Shown: positions 46,992 through 56,281 of the stretch, piece after piece
Numbering within the stretch: position 1 is the stretch's first letter
How the letters are laid out: each line of letters begins with the position of its first letter
Notes under the pieces: generated by a model
Database searches by the model: none
Told to the model about the DNA's origin: nothing
The model's input: only the letters and a program-made list of their open reading frames with translations
Source: Chloroflexus aggregans DSM 9485
GTDB taxonomy: Bacteria; Chloroflexota; Chloroflexia; Chloroflexales; Chloroflexaceae
Direction: 5' to 3'
NCBI RefSeq assembly: GCF_000021945.1
Contig: NC_011831.1
Location: forward strand, 2,989,353 to 3,053,352
DNA length: 64,000 nt
Position numbers and translations under genes: made by a program

Positions 46992-48239
46992 CTACGGCAC
47001 CCGTGCACTTGGGTCGATACGGTAGGTGTTAATAATTTCATCCGTCTTACTCACCAGCGTATCGAACTGTTCTTCAGGTACCAGGGTGGTTAACACCGAA
47101 ACCTTATCGCCACGCTGTTCGATGAAGCTATTCCCCAGCATTGAGGCTTGGACATTGTTGGAAGCGGTTGAAGTGTAGCCCCAGATGATCAGAATACTGC
47201 CGTCGTTCTGCGGGCGGGGGTCTTCGTAGAAGAAGTCGGGTTGGTCGCCGAACGAGTTCTTGAGAAAGGCGACGAGCTTCTCGATTAACTGATCATCACT
47301 GTATACTGTGCTATCTTCGAGGACATCGACGACAATCGCGGCATTATTCGTCGGATCGGTCCAGACCAGAATCAGCTCGCCGGGCCGGCTATTCTCGGTG
47401 AGGGTCCAATTGACCGGGAGATCGATGCGGAAGACGCCCGACGGGTGCGTATAGGTGCGCAACTCGCCAATTTCAACCGGCGCCAAACTACCAGTACTCG
47501 TGGTGTTGCCGCTCTCAGGCGCCGTTCCGCCGCTCAGTGCGACACTTTCGTTGATCCGATAGGTGTTGATAATCCGATCAGTATAGGTAGACAGTACTTC
47601 AAACTGCTCCTGCGGGATCATTGTCGTTAGGATCGAGACTTTGTTGCCGCGTTGTTCAACGAAACTGTTGCCGAGCAGTGTCCCACGAACGTTATTGTCG
47701 GTAGTTGCGGTATATGACCAGACTATCAGTTGGCTACCATCCCTTTGTGGTCGCGGATCTTCGGTGCTGAAATCGGGTTGATTACCGAAGCGGTCGTTCA
47801 GATAGCTGGTAAGGAGATTGGCTAATTCCGTATCACTGAGTGTTCGGCTGCTCTCGGCCAGAACAACGATGATTGCACCGTTGCCGGTAGGGTCAACCCA
47901 GACCAACTGTAATTCGGTATCAGAGCTATTGTCTTGCAGCGTCCAGTTGTTGGGAACATCGATTTGGAAGACTCCGCTTGGGTGGCGATAGGTTTCAAGT
48001 GGACCAATATCGACCAGGGATATTTGGCTACCCAAAACAGTGGTTGCAGTGGGTTCGGGGAGCGGCGTTGCCGTTGGACGTGGAGCAAGGGTTGGGCGAG
48101 GAGTACGGGTGGGTTGTTCTGCTACAGGCGATGGAGCAGCGGTAGGCTCTGGTGTTGCATTACCGCCACCACAAGCGGCGAGCACGAGCGTCAGCAGACC
48201 GATGAGGGAGGCGAGCCAGAACCGGTGATACGAGTGCAT
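46992..48239 (-). CDS. Lipoprotein with two copies of a PsbP/Mog1-like domain
   Basis: A 415-residue exported lipoprotein. The signal peptide ends in the lipobox LVLAAC (Cys about 23). A Pro/Thr-rich spacer (30-70) follows. Two copies of a ~160-residue domain come next, about 80-240 and 255-412. Each starts ETYRHPSGVFQIDVPNNWTL or RTYTHPSGVFRIDLPVNWTL and includes LLGNSFVEQRG or MLGNSFIEQRG and ends IINTYRI. The HPSGxFxIxxPxxW start is typical of the PsbP/Mog1-like fold. Function is unknown; a surface-binding role is likely. Confidence 0.85.
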   Translation of the reverse strand: MHSYHRFWLASLIGLLTLVLAACGGGNATPEPTAAPSPVAEQPTRTPRPTLAPRPTATPLPEPTATTVLGSQISLVDIGPLETYRHPSGVFQIDVPNNWTLQDNSSDTELQLVWVDPTGNGAIIVVLAESSRTLSDTELANLLTSYLNDRFGNQPDFSTEDPRPQRDGSQLIVWSYTATTDNNVRGTLLGNSFVEQRGNKVSILTTMIPQEQFEVLSTYTDRIINTYRINESVALSGGTAPESGNTTSTGSLAPVEIGELRTYTHPSGVFRIDLPVNWTLTENSRPGELILVWTDPTNNAAIVVDVLEDSTVYSDDQLIEKLVAFLKNSFGDQPDFFYEDPRPQNDGSILIIWGYTSTASNNVQASMLGNSFIEQRGDKVSVLTTLVPEEQFDTLVSKTDEIINTYRIDPSARVP

Positions 48240-48391
48240 AAGACCTCCTGCGACAAGGGTGTGTAGCTTGAGAGATGTGGGTTAGTAGACTGCCAGACCA
48301 CGAGTTCGAGCGAGCCAGGATGGTTGCATACAGATATACGTGCGATTGGCAGAGATGTTTCATCATCGGCAGGGAGGTCGTTGGCGCGCAA

Positions 48392-48504
48392 GACCCTCAC
48401 TCTTGTGTCCAATATCAGTATAGCAAACGTTCGATTGGATCGATCACCCACACATCTTCACGCTCGACCCTCACTCTTGTGTCCAATATCAGTATAGCAA
48501 ACGT
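48392..48504. repeat. 39-bp direct repeat, two copies 35 bp apart
   Basis: GACCCTCACTCTTGTGTCCA and the following 19 bases occur identically at 48392-48430 and 48466-48504. On the minus strand each copy contains TTTGCTATACT, a -10-like hexamer pointing to the lipoprotein gene. The rest of the gap 48240-48625 shows no gene. Confidence 0.9.
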
Positions 48505-48625
48505 ACTGCATGATTATCTGACAAGATGTTCAAGTGCAGTGGGTTTTTTAACATATTTTCCATCTTTGTTGCACCACTGTATCCATATAATGATGAGTAT
48601 CACTGTCGTCACTGCGAGGAAAGAA

Positions 48626-49855
48626 ATGATGTACCGTTATCTTGTCATCTTACTAATGGTTTGGTTGTCGTGTTCGGTACCGATAGCGGCAGCACAGTCT
48701 TTGCCAACTTTTACTCTCGACTTTGAAGGTTTTGCCGATAATCTCGCTATTAATACGTATGCGGGGGCGGTGTTTGGTGACGGCTGGCGCTTCGGTGATG
48801 TACGCAGCGGACGCTACAATGCACCGTATCCCGGTGCGTGCCCTGATTTTGGTGGAATGTGCGCGTTTACGCTGAACGGCAATGGTTTTGCGCGGGTGAG
48901 TGGCAGCGGTAGCGGACGGATCATCTTACCTCCCGGTGTTGTTTCGTTTGGGGTTGCTGTCTCTACTTCTGATCTCGTCGCAGTGACGGCGTTTGCTGCC
49001 GATGGTACGGTGATCGCTACGGCCAGTGTCTTCGCTAATACCTTCACCGGTCGACTTGACCGGGTGACCCTCACTGCACCGACGAATCGCACGATAAAAA
49101 CGATTGAAATCAGTGGTTTGCGCGATACGTGGCTGATTGACGATGTGGAGTATGCTGTGGTGCCGACTACAGTGCGTCCGGCACGGGTGACGTTGGCGCA
49201 GCGGATAGTTGATGTGGCACGGTCTGGTGAGTTATTGACGCTCGATCTGGTGTTAGAAAACTATGGCCGCGGTCCCATGATGGCGGCAACGATTGAATTA
49301 CCGTTTGATGAGACGACCCTGGTCTTGCTCGATGTGCGGACGAGTCGGGTTGATGTGTGGGTCAGTGAGGTAAAGCCGGGTTTGATCACGATCCGTACCG
49401 GGCCGTTAGCTGCTGAACGCGATCTGGTGACGATGACGATCCGCTTCCAGGTGCGCGTAGATGCACCGGTTGGGATGGCAATTGGCCGTGAGGCTCGGTT
49501 GTCGTACCGCGATGGAGTGACCGAGTTTGGGCGTGGACGGAGTAATCTACCGCGTACTGTAATCGGTCTTGGTTCAGAGTTGACCCACCGGCGCACACCT
49601 GAGATCACGATAGCCGGACAAACATTAACCTATGCCGCTGAAGGGTTTGCCCCCGGTGAGCCGGTCGGGATTTGGTATAACCCGCCGGATGGCGCGCCGC
49701 CGGTGACGGTGACAACAGTGCGGGCCGATGGCGATGGCCGGGTGAGCGGGACGCTATCGCTGCGCGACGTGCCGGCAGGAACGTATACGCTGGTGTTGTA
49801 TAGCCACCATTCGCAGCAGACGTTTGTGGATGAGTTTGTGGTGGGGGCCAGATAG
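48626..49855 (+). CDS. Secreted beta-rich protein with cohesin-like domain
   Basis: A 409-residue exported protein. A signal peptide (LVILLMVWLSCSVPIAAAQ) is followed by a beta-rich region with LDFEGFADNLAI and GLRDTWLIDDVEYAV, a jelly-roll-like layout of PEP-CTERM-type surface proteins. Residues about 195-320 (VARSGELLTLDLVLENYGRG, then LTMTIRFQVRV) resemble cohesin-type or CARDB-like beta sandwiches. A last domain (about 335-405) is Ig-like. I chose the ATG at 48626 after GAGGAAAG; the frame is open further upstream but lacks a signal peptide. Function is not recognised. Confidence 0.75.
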   Translation: MMYRYLVILLMVWLSCSVPIAAAQSLPTFTLDFEGFADNLAINTYAGAVFGDGWRFGDVRSGRYNAPYPGACPDFGGMCAFTLNGNGFARVSGSGSGRIILPPGVVSFGVAVSTSDLVAVTAFAADGTVIATASVFANTFTGRLDRVTLTAPTNRTIKTIEISGLRDTWLIDDVEYAVVPTTVRPARVTLAQRIVDVARSGELLTLDLVLENYGRGPMMAATIELPFDETTLVLLDVRTSRVDVWVSEVKPGLITIRTGPLAAERDLVTMTIRFQVRVDAPVGMAIGREARLSYRDGVTEFGRGRSNLPRTVIGLGSELTHRRTPEITIAGQTLTYAAEGFAPGEPVGIWYNPPDGAPPVTVTTVRADGDGRVSGTLSLRDVPAGTYTLVLYSHHSQQTFVDEFVVGAR

Positions 49856-49875
49856 CCGCGATCTCGTTACTGCCG

Positions 49876-50000
49876 GGGGCGCAGAGGTCGCCGGGGGTGA
49901 TGGTTTTAGCGCAGAGGGCGTGGTGGAATTTTTACCGCAGAGGGCACAGAGGTCGCCGGGGGTGATGGTTTTACCGCAGAGGGCGCAGAGGATGGGTCAA
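49876..50000. repeat. CAGAGGTCGCCGGGGGTGATGG repeat cluster
   Basis: GGTCGCCGGGGGTGATGG occurs at about 49887 and 49950, each followed by TTTTA(C/G)CGCAGAGGGC. It belongs to the ACGCAAAGGGCGCAGAGG family seen at 54.3 and 59.2 kb. Confidence 0.8.
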
Positions 50001-50045
50001 CCCTACCATCTCTGCGCCCTCTGCGTCTTTGCGTTTGCGCCTTGA

Positions 50046-50300
50046 GCCGCACGTCCGTGCGGCGCGATATTCTTCAAGCCGTTAGAGTCGGTACAAGCCT
50101 AGACCTACATCTCTGCGCCTTGAGCCGCACGTCCGTGCGGCGCGATATTCTTCAAGCCGTTAGAGTCGGTACAAGCCTAGACCTACATCTCTGCGCCTTG
50201 AGCCGCACGTCCGTGCGGCGCGATATTCTTCAAGCCGTTAGAGTCGGTACAAGCCTAGACCTACATCTCTGCGCCTTGAGCCGCACGTCCGTGCGGCTTT
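50046..50300. repeat. 78-bp tandem repeat, three full copies plus a fourth start
   Basis: GCCGCACGTCCGTGCGGC begins at 50046, 50124, 50202 and 50280, giving an exact 78-base period. The copies look identical. Each begins with a perfect 7-bp hairpin (GCCGCAC, GTCC loop, GTGCGGC). The region lies at the 3' ends of two convergent genes; a frame open across it is a repeat artefact. Confidence 0.95.
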
Positions 50301-50306
50301 ACTTGC

Positions 50307-53300
50307 TTATGCCGCCAAGACCCGCTCGTGGCCGAGGAGCTGGCGCAATTCGTTGAGCAGCGCGTCTGACAGTTCGATGGTTTGTTGCGATTGCAGCACG
50401 ACCATCCCAACCCCATTGGGCAGGTATAGCGTTACGTGATCATTGCCTTGGCTGGCGCTGAGCAGGCTGTGAATATGCTGCATCAGGGCGACATCGGCGT
50501 CGAAGTTATTGGTACGCGGCAGGTAGATGCGCAAATTACGTGACGGCGGCCCGTCGGTGCGGGGTGGTTCGCCGCTCTTGCTCTGTCCGTTGCTATTTCC
50601 TTGGCCGTTCCCGTTGGCGAGTTTGACCGGTTGGCGCGGGCGTACTGTTGGTGGTTTGGCCGTTGGCGGGGTGGTGGTCACTGATGGAGCCGGGGGTGAC
50701 GACACCGTGGTAACCGATGGTGGTTGGGGTGATGGATCCGGGAGGGAGATGGGTACATCGGTCGCCAATTCTGCGCTCAGCTCATCACTCATCCCTTCGA
50801 GATCCATCTCAACCGGTTGAGGGCTGGTCGTTTGGTCGATGGTAGATGGCGTTTCAACGCTCTCTACGACGAGTTGCGGAGTATCGCGCCGGTTATCAAC
50901 TTTTGCCGTCACCCGTACTACCGCATCATTTTGGAGCAGATCGGCGGCTTTTGCCAACACCTTCGGAAACACCACGATCTCGATGCTCCCGGTCATATCT
51001 TCGAGGGTTGCCACCACCATCGAATCGCCCTTCTTGGTGGCAATCCGGCGCACTCCGCTCAGGACACCGACGAAGGTCAGCGTCTCGCCAACATGCTCCT
51101 CTTCAAGCGATCCGAGGTCGGTGACGCCGGTGAGGTCGATCCCTTCAAGTGCTTTCGCGATAGGGTCATCGGAGAGGTTCAGACCGAGCAGTTCTTTCTC
51201 CCATCGCAGCACCTCTTTCTGCTCGGCGGGCGTCTCGGTGATGATTGGCAGAGGGATACGAGCGACATTCGGGCTGCCGGTGTTGCTTTCCCCGAAGATA
51301 TCGAACAGACTGCTCTGGCCGATGTCGCGCGCCTTCTGCGCTTCAACGCCTGCGTTTATCGCCTGATCGAGAATTGCAAGCTTTTGGCGACGGCTCCCGG
51401 GCAGTGAGTCGAGCGCACCGGCCTTAATCAGACTCTCAAGCGTTCGCTTGTTGAGGGCGTGGCGATCGACGCGGGCGCAGAGGTCTTCCAGTGACCGGAA
51501 GGGGCCACCGGCCTCGCGGGCAGCGATGATTGCCTCAACCGGTCCTTCACCAACATTCTTAATTGCCATCAGGCCAAAGCGAATCCCGCGGTCGTACTTC
51601 ACTCCTTCGGGAAGTGGTGGCGATAACGGCTCGATGGTAAAGCCCTTGTGTGAGCGGTTGACATCGGGTGGCAATACGGCGACGCCCAATCGGCGCGCCT
51701 CGAGGGCGGCCTTGGTCACATCTTCAATCACCCCTCCGGCACCGGTGAGCACTGCGGTCATATACTCAACCGGATAATTCACCTTGAGCCACGCCGTCTG
51801 ATAGCTGAGCAGGCCGTAGAGGGTAGCGTGAGGCCGGTTGAACGAATAGCCGGCGAAGGGCAAGATCAGCTCCCAAAGCTGGTCGGCCACCTCTTTGCTA
51901 ATGCCTTTGCGCTGGCACCCCTGTTTAAAGATCGCCTCGTTCTCGGCCATTAGCTCCTTGTTCTTCTTGCTAATGGCCTTGATCACGATATACGCTTGAC
52001 CGAGCGTATAATCGGCGACGGTCTGGAGCAATTGCATAATCTGCTCTTGGTAGACGATCACACCGTAGGTATCGGACAAAATCGGCTCGAGCACCGGGTG
52101 GAGATAGCGGATTTGGGAGGGATTATGCTTATTCTGGATATAGACCGGAATCTGCTCGAGCGGGCCGGGCCGGTAGAGCGCGACCATCGCGTAGAGGTCT
52201 TCAACGCGGGTCGGTTGCAACTGCATGAGGTAGCGGGTCATCCCTGCCGATTCAAGCTGGAACACATTCTTGGTCTCGCCGCGGCCCAACGCCGCAAACA
52301 CCTTCGGATCATCGAGCGGAATCTCATCGAGCCACATGCGGCGACCGGTCGTCTGCTCAATATACTTCAGCGCCTCGGCCACCACCGACAAGTTGGTGAG
52401 ACCGAGAATGTCCATTTTGAGCAGACCCATCTTGGCCAGGGTTGCCCCTTCAAACGCGGCCATCAGCGCATGCTCGTCTTTGGTGGTGCGTTGGAGCGGT
52501 ACAAGCTCTTCGAGCGGGGTGCGGCTGACCACCACGCCACAGGCATGGGTGCCAACCGAGCGCATCCGGCCCTCGACCTTCTGCGCTTCGATCAGCAACT
52601 CGCGCAAGTGGGGCTGAGTCTCGTAGATCTGCTTCAATTCAGGCACCCGCTCGATCGCCTGCGCGATCGTCGTGCCCACCGGCAGCGACGGAATCAGTTT
52701 CGCCACGCGGTCAACCTCGCCGGGATCGAGACCGAGGACGCGACCCATATCGCGGATGGCGGCCTTGGCGCCGAGGGTGCCGTAGGTAATGATCTGGGCC
52801 ACATTCTCGCGCCCGTATTTATTGGCAATGTAATCGAGAATCTCTTGGCGACGTGAGTCGGCAAAGTCGGTGTCGATGTCGGGCATCTCCAGTCGTTCGG
52901 GGGAGAGGAAGCGCTCGAAGAGCAGTTTATTCTTGACCGGATCGACATCGGTAATGCCGAGGGCGTAGAGGACGAGCGATGCACCGGCCGAACCACGCGG
53001 GAGACAGGGAATACCGCGCGAGCGGGCGAATTTCACGTAGTCCCAGACGATCAACATATAGTCGGGGAAGCCGGTCTGATTGATCACATCAAGCTCATAC
53101 TCCAACCGGCGCAGATATGTTTCGGGCGGCTGACCGTTGAAGCGACGCATCAGGCCTTCTTCGCAGACGAGGCGCAGATATGATGCGGCATCGTGACCTT
53201 CAGGCAGCTCGAACACCGGTAACTGCACCCGCCCAAACTCGAGCTTGAGCCGGCACATATCGGAAATTCGGCGGGTATTTTCGAGTGGCTCGGTGCCATA

Positions 53301-54089
53301 GCGTTTAAATCGCGCCCACATCGCTTCGCCTGACATAATGTGATAGCTTTCGTCCATCGCATATCCGCGGGTACAGAACTCGGCGTAGGTCATGTTCATG
53401 CCCATTGCCATCACCTTATGCTGGGTCTCTTTATCCTCAGGGTGAATGAAGTGGGCATCGCTGGTCGCAACGAGGGGGATGCCGAGTTCGCGGGCGATGC
53501 GCACCAATTCATCATTGAGTGGCTCGAGTTCGGGTGTATTGTCGTGGAGTTGTAATTCGATGTAGTAGCGGTCGGGACCGAGCAGATCACGGTAGTACGC
53601 TGCGGTCTCGACGGCAGTGTGACGGTCACCGTGTTTGAGGTGATGCAAGAGCTCGCCGGCTACGCATGCCGACGTGACGATCAGGCCCTCGTGATACGTT
53701 TCGAGCAGGTGACGGTCGATGCGGGGGCGCGCAAACACCCCTTTCCCCATGCCATCGAGATGGGCGCGGGTCGTGAGTTTGACCAAATTGCGGTAGCCGG
53801 TCTCGTTTTGCGCCAACAGGAGGAGGTGAAAATAGTTTTTCGCCCCTTTTGTCATCGGGTCGGACAATGAGCCGGGGGCTATGTACGCTTCGACGCCGAT
53901 GATCGGGCGGATACCGGCTTTTTTGGCTGCCTCGTAAAACTCCATTGCGCCGTAGAGAACACCGTGATCGGTGAGGGCGATACTGTCCATGCCCAAATCG
54001 GCGGCGCGCTGAACGATACCTTTGGTCGTGGCATAGCCGTCGAGGAGGCTGTATTCGGAGTGGACATGCAGGTGAACGAAGTCGTGCAT
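50307..54089 (-). CDS. dnaE: DNA polymerase III alpha subunit
   Basis: The 1260-residue replicative polymerase. The N-terminal PHP domain begins HLHVHSEYSLLDG with LTDHGVLYG and TSDAHFIH. The palm has RGSAGASLVLYALGI (about 365-379) and catalytic aspartates in PDIDTDFADSRRQ (about 404-408). Finger and tau-binding regions follow, with GTHACGVVVS and GYSFNRPHATLYGLLSYQTAW. An OB-fold (about 985-1070, ITETPAEQKEVLRWEKELL before it) precedes an unusual Pro/Thr/Ser-rich linker (about 1090-1170) and a C-terminal domain of about 80 residues. The linker is the only odd part. It is monocistronic. Confidence 0.97.
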   Translation of the reverse strand: MHDFVHLHVHSEYSLLDGYATTKGIVQRAADLGMDSIALTDHGVLYGAMEFYEAAKKAGIRPIIGVEAYIAPGSLSDPMTKGAKNYFHLLLLAQNETGYRNLVKLTTRAHLDGMGKGVFARPRIDRHLLETYHEGLIVTSACVAGELLHHLKHGDRHTAVETAAYYRDLLGPDRYYIELQLHDNTPELEPLNDELVRIARELGIPLVATSDAHFIHPEDKETQHKVMAMGMNMTYAEFCTRGYAMDESYHIMSGEAMWARFKRYGTEPLENTRRISDMCRLKLEFGRVQLPVFELPEGHDAASYLRLVCEEGLMRRFNGQPPETYLRRLEYELDVINQTGFPDYMLIVWDYVKFARSRGIPCLPRGSAGASLVLYALGITDVDPVKNKLLFERFLSPERLEMPDIDTDFADSRRQEILDYIANKYGRENVAQIITYGTLGAKAAIRDMGRVLGLDPGEVDRVAKLIPSLPVGTTIAQAIERVPELKQIYETQPHLRELLIEAQKVEGRMRSVGTHACGVVVSRTPLEELVPLQRTTKDEHALMAAFEGATLAKMGLLKMDILGLTNLSVVAEALKYIEQTTGRRMWLDEIPLDDPKVFAALGRGETKNVFQLESAGMTRYLMQLQPTRVEDLYAMVALYRPGPLEQIPVYIQNKHNPSQIRYLHPVLEPILSDTYGVIVYQEQIMQLLQTVADYTLGQAYIVIKAISKKNKELMAENEAIFKQGCQRKGISKEVADQLWELILPFAGYSFNRPHATLYGLLSYQTAWLKVNYPVEYMTAVLTGAGGVIEDVTKAALEARRLGVAVLPPDVNRSHKGFTIEPLSPPLPEGVKYDRGIRFGLMAIKNVGEGPVEAIIAAREAGGPFRSLEDLCARVDRHALNKRTLESLIKAGALDSLPGSRRQKLAILDQAINAGVEAQKARDIGQSSLFDIFGESNTGSPNVARIPLPIITETPAEQKEVLRWEKELLGLNLSDDPIAKALEGIDLTGVTDLGSLEEEHVGETLTFVGVLSGVRRIATKKGDSMVVATLEDMTGSIEIVVFPKVLAKAADLLQNDAVVRVTAKVDNRRDTPQLVVESVETPSTIDQTTSPQPVEMDLEGMSDELSAELATDVPISLPDPSPQPPSVTTVSSPPAPSVTTTPPTAKPPTVRPRQPVKLANGNGQGNSNGQSKSGEPPRTDGPPSRNLRIYLPRTNNFDADVALMQHIHSLLSASQGNDHVTLYLPNGVGMVVLQSQQTIELSDALLNELRQLLGHERVLAA

Positions 54090-54297
54090 GGCAGGCTCGT
54101 GATAGAAATTATTTACACTGAACGAGTGTTATCAAGGGCGAAAAGACGATTTAAAGCTGAACATTTGTTTGAGAGAGCATCTGAAGTGTTGTTTTTTATT
54201 GTTATATAGACATAAATCGCGTCGAGCGGTGTCGTGGTTTGGTTTGATTATAGCATATTGCTCGATCGGTGCGAAGCAGGGGGTGTTGGATTGTAAG

Positions 54298-54690
54298 ACA
54301 TTTTTGCAACGCAAAGGACGTGAACGCAAAGGACGCTAACGTAAAGGCGCAAAGAGCGCAGAGGACGCTAACGCAAAGACGCAAAGGGCGCAGAGGACGC
54401 TAACGCAAAGACGCAAAGGGCGCAAAGGGCGCAGAGGGGTGAACGCAAAGACGCAGAGGGGTTGACGCAAAGACGCAAAGGCCCCTCACGCAACGAGCGC
54501 CACCGGTAGGGGCACGGCGGTGCCGTGCCCCTGCGCTAACGCAAAGGACGTGAACGCAAAGGACGCTAACGCAAAGGCGCAGAGGGCGCAGAGGCGCAGA
54601 GGGGTGAACGCAAAGACGCAAAGGGCGCAGAGGCGCAGAGGGGTGAACGCAAAGACGCAAAGGGCGCAAAGGCGCAGAGAGGGGATACGC
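54298..54690. repeat. ACGCAAAGGGCGCAGAGG-type tandem repeats
   Basis: The 708-base gap between divergent dnaE and fumC holds irregular tandem units of ACGCAAAGACGCAAAGGGC and GGACGCTAACGCAAAGGCGC, interrupted at 54507-54533 by one GTAGGGGCACGGCGGTGCCG hairpin, so the two repeat families are interleaved. Sequence between 54090 and 54297 is AT-rich and shows no gene. Confidence 0.88.
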
Positions 54691-54797
54691 CTTGGGGTTG
54701 GTGTGGCTATGATACAATCGCGATGTAACACACTCTATCATCATGCATAGTGGGGGGGATGATGAGTTTCTCTGGTGGTTCGAAAGGAGCGAAATAC

Positions 54798-56216
54798 ATG
54801 ACAGAGCGCTACCGCATTGAACGTGATTCGTTGGGCGAGATGCAGGTGCCGGCTGAGGCGCTGTATGGCGCGCAGACGCAACGGGCTGTGTTGAACTTCC
54901 CGGTGAGTGGGATGCGACCCTATCCCGCCTTTGTTTGGGCACAGACGATGATCAAACGGGCTGCTGCCGAGGTTAACCGCGATCTCGGTTTGCTCGATCC
55001 GCAGATCGCGAACGCCATTATCCAAGCTGCCGAGGAGGTGTTGGCCGGTCAGCACGCCGATCAGTTTGTGGTTGATCCGTTCCAGGCCGGTGCCGGTACC
55101 TCGCACAACATGAACGTCAATGAGGTGCTGGCCAACCGGGCTAACCAAATCTTGGGCTATCGTCTCGACGATCCGAAGAAGCCGGTTAGCCCGAATGACC
55201 ATGTGAATATGGCGCAATCAACCAATGATACTATTCCAACGGCGATCCGGCTTGGTTGTTTGTGGCGGCTGAACGAGTTGCTGACTGCTATCGATAATCT
55301 GGCTACTGCGCTTGAACAGAAGGCAGTGGAGTTCGATGATGTGGTGAAATCGGGACGGACCCACTTGCAAGATGCAGTACCGGTGCGGCTTGGTCAAGAG
55401 TTCGGTGCGTATGCGAAGGCGGTGCGCAACGATATGGAGCGGATCGCGACGGCCGCCGACCGGTTGCGTCGGATCGGTATCGGTGGGACGGCGACCGGTA
55501 CTGGGTTGAATGCTCACCCGGAATACCATGCGCGGATGGTGGCGAAACTGAGTGAGCTGACCGGTCAAGAGTTGCGGTCGTCGGGGAATCTGTTTGAGTC
55601 GATGCAGAGTATGGCTGATCCCGCTGATTTCTCGGCGAGCCTGCGTACACTTTGTATTACCCTAGGTCGGATTGCTAACGACTTCCGCTTGCTTTCCTCC
55701 GGTCCGGCCACCGGTCTCGACGAGATCCGCTTGCCTGCCGTGCAGCCGGGTTCGTCGATTATGCCGGGGAAGGTTAACCCGGTGTTGGCCGAGATGCTGA
55801 ACATGGCATGCTACCACGTGCAGGGTTGTGATTTGACGGTGGCGCTGGCGGCGCAAGCCGGTCAGCTTGAGCTAAACGTGATGATGCCGATTATTGCCCA
55901 TAATCTGTTTGAGATGATGCACGTACTGATCGGTGCGATCAATGCTTTCACAACGAAGTGTGTGGTCGGTATCACTGCCAACCGTGAGAAGGCGGCGGGC
56001 TGGTTGGCCAAGAATGCGATCCTGGTGACAGCACTCAATCCGGTGATCGGCTACCTGAACGGCGCGGCGGTGGCGAAAGAGGCGATGGCTACCGGTAAGA
56101 CGATCAAAGAGGTGGTCGTTGAAAAGGGGTTGCTTACCGCCGAACAGGTTGATCAACTGCTCGATGTGTATAAGATGACCGAGGGCGGGATTCAGGGCAT
56201 TGCTGCCGCCGGATAA
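54798..56216 (+). CDS. fumC: Fumarate hydratase, class II
   Basis: A 472-residue homotetrameric, oxygen-stable fumarase that interconverts fumarate and malate in the TCA cycle and, in Chloroflexus, in the 3-hydroxypropionate bicycle. The family signature is SSIMPGKVNPVLAEM; other motifs are NMNVNEVLANRAN, QSTNDTIPTAIR and SGRTHLQDAVPVRLGQEFG. I chose the ATG at 54798 after AAAGGAGC; an upstream frame extension of 16 residues is not conserved. A TACAAT at 54715-54720 may be its -10. Confidence 0.96.
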   Translation: MTERYRIERDSLGEMQVPAEALYGAQTQRAVLNFPVSGMRPYPAFVWAQTMIKRAAAEVNRDLGLLDPQIANAIIQAAEEVLAGQHADQFVVDPFQAGAGTSHNMNVNEVLANRANQILGYRLDDPKKPVSPNDHVNMAQSTNDTIPTAIRLGCLWRLNELLTAIDNLATALEQKAVEFDDVVKSGRTHLQDAVPVRLGQEFGAYAKAVRNDMERIATAADRLRRIGIGGTATGTGLNAHPEYHARMVAKLSELTGQELRSSGNLFESMQSMADPADFSASLRTLCITLGRIANDFRLLSSGPATGLDEIRLPAVQPGSSIMPGKVNPVLAEMLNMACYHVQGCDLTVALAAQAGQLELNVMMPIIAHNLFEMMHVLIGAINAFTTKCVVGITANREKAAGWLAKNAILVTALNPVIGYLNGAAVAKEAMATGKTIKEVVVEKGLLTAEQVDQLLDVYKMTEGGIQGIAAAG

Positions 56217-56244
56217 TGTAGACAGCGGAGTAACTCTGTCTCTA

Positions 56245-56272
56245 GCCCTTCTCCTGCGCGCAGGAGAAGGGC
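56245..56272. terminator. Perfect 28-bp palindrome, bidirectional terminator candidate
   Basis: GCCCTTCTCCTGCG is followed directly by its reverse complement CGCAGGAGAAGGGC with no gap. It lies between the convergent fumC and ABC ATPase genes (29 and 10 bases from their stops). It could stop both transcripts; no T-runs flank it. Confidence 0.65.
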
Positions 56273-56281
56273 ATAAGGAGG

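Noticed and set aside
48392-48504. Two 39-bp repeats with a 35-bp spacer, CRISPR-like spacing
   Set aside because: Only two copies, no third degenerate copy on either side, no cas genes in the window, and the repeat carries a promoter-like hexamer.
50046-50300. 78-bp array as a CRISPR array
   Set aside because: The whole unit repeats identically; there are no unique spacers.
51996-52856. 286-codon plus-strand frame opposite dnaE
   Set aside because: Antisense shadow of the polymerase core.
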